A DNA stretch of 64,000 nucleotides. Origin: an uncultured Oscillospiraceae bacterium (GTDB lineage: Bacteria; Bacillota; Clostridia; Oscillospirales; Ruminococcaceae). Below are positions 57,917 to 64,000 of the stretch, piece by piece (within the stretch, counting starts at the first letter, position 1; the number at the start of each line of letters is the position of its first letter). The stretch spans positions 1 to 64,000 of the forward strand of contig CAJJZS010000005.1 in assembly GCA_905197685.1 (NCBI GenBank), in the 5' to 3' direction. The notes beneath the pieces are model-generated. The model saw nothing but the letters and a program-made list of their open reading frames with translations. It was not told the DNA's origin and searched no databases. The position numbers were made by a program, and so were the translations under genes.

Positions 57917-58609
57917 ATGAAGTTCAACTCTCTGAAAAAATGTATGGTTGGACTTTGCTCCTTTTTGATGATAACAGTTTTTTCGCTCCATAGTTTTGCA
58001 GACCCCCAAACTTATACATTCCGAATTACAGATAAAGAGGGAAATCCTGTTCCGAATCTTGAAGCTGCGGTTGCCCAGAACAATCTCTATAACCCTGATG
58101 ATCATTTTTCGTATAAAAGTATAGATGATACAGACTATAAGGGTGAATTTACTTTAATCTTAAAACATACTGCTCCTCTCATGGTTTCAGCAGCGCCGGA
58201 GATATATCAGCAGTATACTATCTCAGAACTTCCTCAAAAAGACGGAGTTTATCAGGTAGTATGGGAAGAGGAAACCCCAAAACAGAATTTTGAACGAACA
58301 GAAAAGGGAATCAGAGTCCGCGTTGTGGACAAACAGAACAAACCAATTCCCGGAATGAAGATTCTGATTACAGAGCTTAGGGAAGGCGAAGAATACTTTA
58401 TTACAAAAGGATATACCGATATGGACGGTTGCTGTTATTGTCTGGATGCAGGCATATATGTATCCAACAGAGATAATCTTGACAATCCGATAGAACTAAG
58501 GCTTTCGGTTTATCAAAATCAGGACACCTCCGAAGAAAAGGTAAAACAATATCGGATAACGCCCAATCTGAATCAGCAAAACCGATATATAGTTCATTGG
58601 GAAGAATAA
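57917..58609 (+). CDS. Secreted protein with two transthyretin/CNA-B-like domains, paralogue of 39404-40102
   Basis: A 230-aa protein; ATG 57917 follows TTAGGAGG. A Sec signal peptide ends in SFADP. Two beta-sandwich repeats: the first opens TYTFRITDKEGNPVPNLEAA (about residues 33-52), the second opens GIRVRVVDKQNKPIPGMKIL (about 137-156). Both layout and wording match 39404-40102 of the first peptide locus. It has a shared-type promoter and its own terminator. CNA-B/transthyretin-like domains usually serve as stalks or binding domains of surface proteins. There is no wall anchor, so it would be free or bound to another factor. Confidence 0.82.
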   Translation: MKFNSLKKCMVGLCSFLMITVFSLHSFADPQTYTFRITDKEGNPVPNLEAAVAQNNLYNPDDHFSYKSIDDTDYKGEFTLILKHTAPLMVSAAPEIYQQYTISELPQKDGVYQVVWEEETPKQNFERTEKGIRVRVVDKQNKPIPGMKILITELREGEEYFITKGYTDMDGCCYCLDAGIYVSNRDNLDNPIELRLSVYQNQDTSEEKVKQYRITPNLNQQNRYIVHWEE

Positions 58610-58612
58610 GGC

Positions 58613-58645
58613 AAAAAGGGACAGTGGAAAAACTGTCCCTTTTTT
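58613..58645 (+). terminator. Intrinsic terminator after 57917-58609
   Basis: AAAAAGGGACAGT pairs with ACTGTCCCTTTTT around GGAAAA, followed by T. Confidence 0.9.
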
Positions 58646-58703
58646 GATGTAAACAGAAAACAGATGTGCATTTTCGGCAGTAAAAAGGGATAGAAAATAT
58701 TTC

Positions 58704-58732
58704 TTGATTTTTGTAGAAAAAGATGATAAACT
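58704..58732 (+). promoter_or_regulatory. Shared-type promoter, copy f
   Basis: -35 TTGATT (58704-58709), 17 bp starting TTTGTAGAAAAAG as in copy e, -10 TAAACT (58727-58732). The GTGTAAAA element is weak here. Confidence 0.7.
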
Positions 58733-58773
58733 GTGAATGAATGATTGATTAAACAGGGAAAAGAGGCGAAAAA

Positions 58774-59385
58774 ATGAAAATAAAAGAGATCGGCTGTTTA
58801 GCTTTGGTTTGTGTTTTCCTTTTTCTGACAGGATGCTCTGCGCAAGAAAAGATTGTTGTGCAGCCGACATCTTTGGAAGAACTGAATTATCAAATTGATG
58901 TTGATTCTGTTCCGAAATCGGTGCGGGAAGATTCTTTTTTCGGAAATCAGGAAGATTTTGAGATACCAAATCTTGTGGGAACTTATACCGTTGTCGGAGC
59001 ATATTGGCATCATTATCTGGGTTCTGATTTATATGATGCGGCGATTTTGCGCGCGGTACCGGCAAACACAACTCACATCAAAGACATGGGAACGGAGTTC
59101 CCGATTGCCGACTGGGAGGAATACCGGATTTTTCAAAACAAGGATATCATTGTTTTTGACCTGTCCCCAATGCTGAATCCGGAGGAAACGCTTCCCGAAA
59201 GGATTCGCAAGCAGGAAGAAGAAAGCTACTATCAACTGCAAAAAGAATATCAGGAAGGAAAGATTCCCGAAGAGCGTTATATCAATACACCGCTGCAATC
59301 CATCATGGTCCAAACCAGATATTTGGATTATCTGTGGGAGTATTATCAGGAACATCTTTCGGAGCTGATTGTAAAAGCGGAGTAA
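58774..59385 (+). CDS. Lipoprotein of unknown function
   Basis: A 203-aa protein with signal peptide and lipobox FLTGCS. The mature part is acidic and mostly helical in the second half (RIRKQEEESYYQLQKEYQEGKIPEERYI), with a middle YHYLGSDLYDAAILRAVPANTT-like beta portion. I do not recognise a family. Driven by a shared-type promoter at 58704-58732. Last gene of the locus-2 secreted block, before the type I toxin region. It has no paralogue that I can see in locus 1, although 38590-39243 occupies a similar place. Confidence 0.75.
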   Translation: MKIKEIGCLALVCVFLFLTGCSAQEKIVVQPTSLEELNYQIDVDSVPKSVREDSFFGNQEDFEIPNLVGTYTVVGAYWHHYLGSDLYDAAILRAVPANTTHIKDMGTEFPIADWEEYRIFQNKDIIVFDLSPMLNPEETLPERIRKQEEESYYQLQKEYQEGKIPEERYINTPLQSIMVQTRYLDYLWEYYQEHLSELIVKAE

Positions 59386-59419
59386 TTCTTTACAAACAAA
59401 AATACAACCAAAGCTGCCC

Positions 59420-59448
59420 TTGACAAAAAGTAGCTTTGGTTGTATCAT
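59420..59448 (+). promoter_or_regulatory. Consensus promoter of the antisense RNA
   Basis: -35 TTGACA (59420-59425), 17 bp, -10 TATCAT (59443-59448). It sits inside the inverted repeat ACAACCAAAGCT...AGCTTTGGTTGT (59403-59442). Confidence 0.7.
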
Positions 59449-59454
59449 AATATC

Positions 59455-59546
59455 AAAAGGACGGCTTCCCGTGGGGGCGGGAAACGGTCAACCAAGTAAA
59501 ATAGTTGTTTGAAATTAACCGCTTCTCGCTTATGTGAGGGTGGTTA
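59455..59546 (+). ncRNA. Candidate antitoxin RNA, antisense to the toxin 3' end
   Basis: Starting near 59455 the transcript would end at the hairpin AACCGCTTCTCGC...GTGAGGGTGGTT (59517-59546, one bulge) followed by ATTTTCTT. The same hairpin read on the other strand would end the toxin mRNA. The RNA thus overlaps only the 3' part of the toxin mRNA. It also carries CGGTCAAC, which recurs in the toxin mRNA leader. Confidence 0.6.
59517..59546. terminator. Shared terminator of the type I pair
   Basis: AACCGCTTCTCGC pairs with GTGAGGGTGGTT with one bulge. Works for both strands. Confidence 0.6.
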
Positions 59547-59630
59547 TTTTCTTGTACTTACAATGCTGTACACAAGGTCAATAACCGAAATAATTACAAG
59601 GCAAAGTGTAAGAACTTCGTTTGTACTCAT
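59544..59630 (-). CDS. Small hydrophobic holin-like toxin (type I TA)
   Basis: A 28-aa peptide, MSTNEVLTLCLVIISVIDLV then YSIVSTRK: an acidic start, one hydrophobic helix, and a basic end. This is the pattern of putative holin-like toxins and other type I toxins of Firmicutes. The ribosome site AAGGAGGTGA is perfect and close to the ATG. The promoter at 59679-59707 (TTTACA, 17 bp, TACAAT) makes a leader of about 50 nt that contains GCGGTCAAC. A convergent RNA overlaps its 3' end. Toxicity is inferred only from these features. Confidence 0.7.
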   Translation of the reverse strand: MSTNEVLTLCLVIISVIDLVYSIVSTRK

Positions 59631-59678
59631 ACGGTCACCTCCTTTTAGAGTTGACCGCGCCGCCCTTTTGACAAAAAC

Positions 59679-59707
59679 ATTGTATCACAATTTGAGAGAA
59701 TTGTAAA
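59679..59707 (-). promoter_or_regulatory. Promoter of the holin-like toxin
   Basis: Minus strand: -35 TTTACA (59707-59702), 17 bp, -10 TACAAT (59684-59679). Confidence 0.75.
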
Positions 59708-59741
59708 TATTTGTCGAAGATTAAAAAATAAAACAGAGAAT

Positions 59742-59777
59742 AAAAGGTTCCCTTTCATTTTAAAAGGGAACCTTTTT
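59742..59777 (-). terminator. Intrinsic terminator after gpmI
   Basis: AAAAGGTTCCCTTT pairs with AAAGGGAACCTTTT around CATTTTA; ends the glycolytic transcript. Confidence 0.9.
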
Positions 59778-59820
59778 CAGTGTATCAAGCGTAAAGATTT
59801 TCTTTGTTTACTTTCTTTTT

Positions 59821-61347
59821 TTAAAAAGAAAGTAAGGACTCACCGGTCATTGATTCCGGTTGAGTAAGTCCTAAAATTTTGAGCATTGTTGGGGCGATGT
59901 CGGCAAGTTTGCCGCCTTCCCGCAGTTTGCAGTCAGCGTACCGGCTACTGATTACCAAAAACGGAACCGGATTAGTGGTGTGCGCAGTAAACGGAGAGCC
60001 ATCGGTTTCATACATTCTGTCGGCATTTCCGTGGTCGGCAGTCAGCAGAACGGTTCCGTTCATGGAAAGAACTTTTTCCACCACTTTGCCCACGCAGGTA
60101 TCTACCGCTTCTACTGCTTTCACAGCAGCATCAAACACACCGGTGTGTCCAACCATATCACAGTTGGCAAAGTTTAAGATAACCACATCATATGCGCCGC
60201 TGTCCAAACGGGTCAGCAGTTCGTCGGTGACAAGGTAAGCGCTCATTTCCGGTTGGAGGTCATAGGTTGCAACCTTGGGGGAGTTGATTAACGCTCTGTC
60301 CTCTCCCGGAGAAACGGTTTCCACACCGCCATTAAAGAAGAAAGTAACGTGCGCGTATTTTTCGGTTTCGGCAATTCTAAGCTGAGTCAATCCCTGTTTG
60401 GAAATGTATTCGCCGAAAGTATCATTGAGGCTTTGCGGTTTAAAAGCAACTTCTACATTTGGCATGGAAGCATCGTACTGGGTCATGCAGACATAGCAAA
60501 GTGGGAACTGCTCGCGGGAAAATCCGTCAAAATCAGGGTCAACCAAGGTGCGGGTAATTTCTCTGGCACGGTCAGGACGGAAGTTATAGAATACAACCGA
60601 ATCATTTGCAGAGATTCTTCCCTCCTGCGGATTAGAGATAACGCAGGGAACAACAAACTCGTCGGTAACATTGTCAGAGTAGAAGCGTTCCATTGCCTGA
60701 ACTGCGTCTTCACAAACAACACCTTTGCCGCGAACCAGAACATCATACGCTTTTTCAACGCGCTCCCAGCGATTGTCGCGGTCCATTGCATAGTAACGAC
60801 CCATGACAGAAGCAATTTTACCGACACCCAATTCGTTTAATTTGTTTTGCAGCTGAATAATAAAATCTTTACCGGAGGTAGGGGGAACATCCCTGCCGTC
60901 CATAAAACAATGAACAAAAACATCGGTCAGTCCGTTTTGTTTGGCAAGCTCCAACAGACCGTATAAATGTTCGATGTGGCTGTGTACTCCGCCATCGGAC
61001 AAAAGTCCCATCAGATGCAGGGCAGAGCCGTTCTTTTTACAATTTTCAATCGCATGAAGCAGAGCGGGATTTTCAAAAAAATCGCCGTCTGCAATCGACT
61101 TGGTGATTCGAGTCAGTTCCTGATATACAATTCTGCCTGCTCCGATGTTGGTGTGTCCGACCTCGGAGTTGCCCATCTGCCCGTCCGGCAGACCGACATC
61201 AAGTCCCGATGCGCCTAACCGAGTGTGCGGATAGTTTGTAAAGTAGCGGTCTAAATTTGGTTTTTTTGCAGCATGAATGGCATTTCCGTAATCGGCAGGA
61301 TTGATGCCAAAGCCGTCTAAAATCATTAAAACGAGTGGTTGTTTCAT
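59821..61347 (-). CDS. gpmI: 2,3-bisphosphoglycerate-independent phosphoglycerate mutase
   Basis: A 508-aa protein, usual length. It interconverts 3- and 2-phosphoglycerate in glycolysis with two Mn ions, with no cofactor. The N-terminal metal region is [12 protein letters not shown], and the catalytic serine lies in [21 protein letters not shown] near residue 55. Then [17 protein letters not shown] near 122, the [13 protein letters not shown] segment near 188, and the alkaline-phosphatase-like end [13 protein letters not shown] near 443 with HTTNPVPF near 464. Last gene of the cluster pgk - 62488 gene - tpiA - gpmI. A T-rich gap of 322 bp with repeats separates it from tpiA. Confidence 0.97.
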   Translation of the reverse strand: MKQPLVLMILDGFGINPADYGNAIHAAKKPNLDRYFTNYPHTRLGASGLDVGLPDGQMGNSEVGHTNIGAGRIVYQELTRITKSIADGDFFENPALLHAIENCKKNGSALHLMGLLSDGGVHSHIEHLYGLLELAKQNGLTDVFVHCFMDGRDVPPTSGKDFIIQLQNKLNELGVGKIASVMGRYYAMDRDNRWERVEKAYDVLVRGKGVVCEDAVQAMERFYSDNVTDEFVVPCVISNPQEGRISANDSVVFYNFRPDRAREITRTLVDPDFDGFSREQFPLCYVCMTQYDASMPNVEVAFKPQSLNDTFGEYISKQGLTQLRIAETEKYAHVTFFFNGGVETVSPGEDRALINSPKVATYDLQPEMSAYLVTDELLTRLDSGAYDVVILNFANCDMVGHTGVFDAAVKAVEAVDTCVGKVVEKVLSMNGTVLLTADHGNADRMYETDGSPFTAHTTNPVPFLVISSRYADCKLREGGKLADIAPTMLKILGLTQPESMTGESLLSF

Positions 61348-61389
61348 GGGAATACACCTTCTTTTTGATACTGGAAATGATAGAAGTTC

Positions 61390-61668
61390 AACAGATAAAA
61401 GTTCCGTTTTTTTCTTTTGGGTTACCTTTTCTTTTAGGAAAGGAAGTGTCGATGTAAAAGGGTAGAAGAAAAGTTCCGTTTTTTTCTTGCAGGGGAAAAT
61501 AGCGCGAAGCGAATACTTTTCTTTTGGATTACCTTTTCTTTTAGCAAAGAAAGTATTAGCGTTAAAAAGGAAAAGTAAAAATCTTATTTTTTTCTTGCTG
61601 CCGAAAGAACAGCGCGAAGCGAATACTTTTCTTTTGGGTTACCTTTTCTTTTTAGCAAAGAAAAGGTA
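61390..61668 (-). repeat. Three imperfect repeats in the tpiA-gpmI gap
   Basis: About 100-bp blocks at 61400-61490, 61500-61580 and 61605-61668 share AGCGCGAAGCGAATACTTTT and TTGGRTTACCTTTTCTTTTA followed by (A)GCAAAGAAAGTA. On the minus strand the blocks are A-rich and purine-rich. The repeat is a low-complexity, probably dispersed element. I could not link it to regulation of gpmI or tpiA, although it separates the two. Confidence 0.7.
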
Positions 61669-61669
61669 A

Positions 61670-62434
61670 CTAGCGGGCAGCGTCGATGATTGCAGCAAAG
61701 TCGGAAGCGACTAATGCTGCGCCGCCGATTAAGCCGCCGTCCACATCTTCTTTGGAAAGCAGTTCTTTTGCGTTGCCCGGTTTCATAGAACCTCCGTATT
61801 GAACGGTCAAAGCATCGGCAGCAGATTGGCTGTAACATTTTGCAACAACCGAACGGATGACGGAGCAAACCTCTTGAGCTTGGTCCGCAGTTGCTGTTTT
61901 TCCGGTTCCGATTGCCCAAACCGGTTCGTAAGCGATGATGATGCGGGAAAGTTCCTGTTCGCTGACACCGTTTAAAGCAACTTTTGTTTGCAGACTGACA
62001 ACTTCTTCGGTGATGCCCTGTTCACGCTGCTCCAAAACTTCGCCGACACACAGGATAACCTTTAAACCTGCGTCCAATGCTGCGCGAACTCTTGCATTTA
62101 CGGTTTGATCGGTTTCGCCAAAATATTGTCTGCGCTCGGAGTGACCGATGATTACATATTCTACGCCCATCTCAGCAAGCATTTCGGCAGAGATTTCTCC
62201 GGTAAATGCGCCGGATTTTGCCCAATGGCAGTTTTGAGCGCCGATATGAAGGTTGGTTCCCTCACAAGCGCAAAGAGCGGTTTCTAAATTGGTGAACGGA
62301 ACGCACAGGACAACCTCACACGAAGCATCTTTTACCATAGGAACAAGTTCCGAAATCAGCTGTTTTGCAGCTTTGCGGTCATTATTCATTTTCCAGTTTC
62401 CGGCAACAACTGCCTTGCGAAGCGATTTATTCAT
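61670..62434 (-). CDS. tpiA: Triose-phosphate isomerase
   Basis: A 254-aa protein, usual length. It interconverts dihydroxyacetone phosphate and glyceraldehyde-3-phosphate. The catalytic residues are visible: Lys in GNWKMNNDRKAA near residue 13, His in VIIGHSERRQYFGE near 96, and Glu in AYEPVWAIGTGKTA near 168. The C-terminal phosphate-binding segment includes VQYGGSMKPGNAKELLSK near 210 and DGGLIGGAAL near 232. ATG 62434 is the start; the frame is open 46 codons further upstream, but those run into the intergenic region. Ends at CTAG 61670. Part of the glycolytic cluster. Confidence 0.97.
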   Translation of the reverse strand: MNKSLRKAVVAGNWKMNNDRKAAKQLISELVPMVKDASCEVVLCVPFTNLETALCACEGTNLHIGAQNCHWAKSGAFTGEISAEMLAEMGVEYVIIGHSERRQYFGETDQTVNARVRAALDAGLKVILCVGEVLEQREQGITEEVVSLQTKVALNGVSEQELSRIIIAYEPVWAIGTGKTATADQAQEVCSVIRSVVAKCYSQSAADALTVQYGGSMKPGNAKELLSKEDVDGGLIGGAALVASDFAAIIDAAR

Positions 62435-62487
62435 AATAAAAACATCCTTTCTGAGTTTGAGTGAAAAATAAAAAGTTGAGTTGAACC

Positions 62488-63063
62488 TTATCGTACATTG
62501 TATTTTGGCTGGAGAGGCTGGCACTGTCCTGCGATTCCGACCGGAACATTGTTGCGGGAAATCAGCAGGCAAATTCCGCCCAGATGGAAGAAGGCAAGAA
62601 TGGTGTACAATAACGCGTGGGAAGGTTCAAAATCCATAATGACATAATAAAAGGTAATTAAATAGCAGACCTGATAAAGTAATCCGACTGCCGCAATAAA
62701 CAGAATAGCAAGCAGAACAAGCAGCATGATTGTCGGCGGGGCATAGGCAATCAGAAAAAGAACCGCCCCGAATACCATGATGGAAACGGCTGCTAAAGGA
62801 GCTTGCGCTGCGCTTAATAAAGTGAGCCAGAGATGAAAACGGGTCTTTTTTTCGCGGATTGTATTATTGTATCGGTCTGCCAAAGAACCCAACAGGTAAT
62901 CTTTTGCAAAAGGAATCCACGCAATCCAGGGGTTTTTCATTCCGGTGTTTCCTGCCATTCGATGCAGGGCAAACGAATCAATCAGATACAACACAATTTG
63001 AATCAGAGCAAACAGCGTTGTAAAGACAGGTAAAAAAGTGAAAATAGAGTCATGATAATACAT
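62488..63063 (-). CDS. Multi-pass membrane protein of unknown function
   Basis: A 191-aa protein with about five predicted transmembrane segments (about residues 10-30, 80-100, 100-120, 122-145 and 150-170). The cytoplasmic loop near residue 45 has MKNPWIAWIPFAKDYLLGSLAD, a known motif of small membrane proteins of unknown function. It sits between pgk and tpiA, an unusual place, with short gaps, so it is likely in the glycolytic transcript. No enzyme or transport function can be named. Confidence 0.8.
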   Translation of the reverse strand: MYYHDSIFTFLPVFTTLFALIQIVLYLIDSFALHRMAGNTGMKNPWIAWIPFAKDYLLGSLADRYNNTIREKKTRFHLWLTLLSAAQAPLAAVSIMVFGAVLFLIAYAPPTIMLLVLLAILFIAAVGLLYQVCYLITFYYVIMDFEPSHALLYTILAFFHLGGICLLISRNNVPVGIAGQCQPLQPKYNVR

Positions 63064-63192
63064 AGGACGGAATTCCTTTCATAACGGTAGGTTGACCGTC
63101 GGTTTCATGCTTGAAAAGAAAATGGACCGACAAAAAGAAAAGTGAAAACAGATGCAAAAGAAATCTCCTGCATCTGTTTTTTACAAGATTGA

Positions 63193-64000
63193 TTATTTCT
63201 CGTTGAGAGCAGCGATGCCGGGCAACTCAAGACCTTCTAAAAATTCCAGAGAAGCGCCGCCACCGGTGGAGATGTGGGTCATCTGGTCCGCAAAGCCGAG
63301 TTTGGTAACAGCAGCAACACTGTCGCCGCCGCCAATGATGGAGATTGCTCCCGAAGCGGCGATTGCTTTTGCAACTTCTAAAGTACCTTCTGCAAAAGCA
63401 GGGAATTCAAATACGCCCATAGGACCGTTCCAGATAACAGTGCCTGCGTCTTTTACAGCGTTGCAGAATAATTCAATGGATTTCGGACCGATGTCCATAC
63501 CCATCCAGCCGTCCGGAATCTTGTCAGAATCGGCAAAGCAGGAGCCGCAGTCCTCGGCAAATTTGTCACCGAGCTTATTGTCAACGGGCAGCAGGAATTT
63601 AACGCCCTTTTCCTCTGCTTTCTTGAGCATCTCTTTGGCAAGCTCTACCTTGTCATCTTCGCAAAGGGAAGCGCCGACATTGTAGCCCTTTGCTTTAAAG
63701 AAGGTGTAAGCCATGCCTCCGCCGACAATCAGGGTATCTACTTTTTCTAACAGGTTGTTGATTACGCCGATTTTATCGGAAACCTTTGCGCCGCCCAAAA
63801 TAGCAACCAGAGGACGCTTTGGATTGTTGAGCGCCTGACCCATAACAGAGATTTCTTTCTGAATCAGATATCCGCAAACTGCCGGCAGGAAAGAAGCAAC
63901 GCCGGTGGTGGAGCAGTGCGCGCGGTGTGCGGTACCGAATGCGTCATTGACATAAACATCGGCAAGAGAAGCCAGTTCTTTGGAGAAGTTTTCTTCATTT
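63193..64000 (-). CDS. pgk: Phosphoglycerate kinase (partial, N-terminus outside window)
   Basis: Reading frame open from the window edge to TAA at 63193, about 269 codons; the N-terminal third is missing. Landmarks of the nucleotide-binding half: [20 protein letters not shown] just inside the edge, [19 protein letters not shown] near the middle, [29 protein letters not shown], and [13 protein letters not shown] near the end. The stop is followed by the membrane-protein gene at 63063 in the same direction. It makes ATP from 1,3-bisphosphoglycerate in glycolysis. Confidence 0.96.
   Translation of the reverse strand, partial: NEENFSKELASLADVYVNDAFGTAHRAHCSTTGVASFLPAVCGYLIQKEISVMGQALNNPKRPLVAILGGAKVSDKIGVINNLLEKVDTLIVGGGMAYTFFKAKGYNVGASLCEDDKVELAKEMLKKAEEKGVKFLLPVDNKLGDKFAEDCGSCFADSDKIPDGWMGMDIGPKSIELFCNAVKDAGTVIWNGPMGVFEFPAFAEGTLEVAKAIAASGAISIIGGGDSVAAVTKLGFADQMTHISTGGGASLEFLEGLELPGIAALNEK

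Noticed and set aside
59509..59706. 65-aa plus-strand frame across the type I toxin region
   Set aside because: No ribosome site; the opposite strand has a perfect one with a hydrophobic 28-aa peptide.

Overview
The window looks like a chromosome segment of a low-to-mid GC Firmicute of class Clostridia, probably a gut Oscillospirales/Ruminococcaceae-type anaerobe. The signs are purine-rich AGGAGG ribosome sites, consensus SigA promoters, type III glutamine synthetase, RqcH, a BusR-like regulator, many Cys-anchored lipoproteins, and intrinsic terminators after most operons. I see no rRNA, tRNA, CRISPR array or prophage. The species cannot be named from sequence alone.

Layout. 1-2000 and 9051-14520 (minus) hold two related clusters of lipoproteins that share a promoter, an SD hairpin and a near-identical 0.85 kb stretch, so one is a rearranged copy of the other. 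Between them lie rsmA, an AbiF-type HEPN gene with an RNA element on each side, an orphan peptide-binding lipoprotein, and an XRE/ImmA pair that faces a cysteine-peptidase-like protein across three operator-like palindromes. 15-32 kb is mostly housekeeping and transport: glnN behind a long repeated leader, a 108-bp repeat array, rqcH, two GNAT genes, MATE, DegV, the nucleoside operon deoD-deoB-cdd, an ABC exporter pair, and OppA. 32.6-38.5 kb holds a 59-aa coiled-coil protein, a very large wall-anchored protein, a serine recombinase, a GrpB-family protein and a BusR-like regulator.

38.5-44 kb and 55.6-59.4 kb are two mirror-image copies of one system. Each has an XRE+TPR regulator of about 305 aa (RRNPP type) whose gene ends tail-to-tail, with a 4-bp overlap, against a tiny gene for a secreted peptide (66 and 52 aa). 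The two peptides share the C-terminal pattern DF(I/V)D...GE.N. Each peptide gene is divergent, across a strong palindromic control region, from genes for secreted proteins, and the two sets include a homologous pair (39404-40102 and 57917-58609). Several of these genes, and one regulator, share an unusual promoter (GTGTAAAA..GAA, TTGATTTTTGTA, 17-bp spacing, TATRAT). I read this as a duplicated peptide-signalling system that controls a set of secreted proteins. I do not recognise it as a described one.

The rest is housekeeping: an ABC exporter, a pyridoxal/pyridoxamine kinase, typA behind an attenuator-like hairpin, a candidate small RNA at 49.2 kb, an M19 dipeptidase with a DUF819 membrane protein, and an RHH protein with clpB. 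A probable type I toxin-antitoxin locus lies at 59.4-59.7 kb. The window ends in the glycolytic cluster pgk (partial) - membrane protein - tpiA - gpmI.
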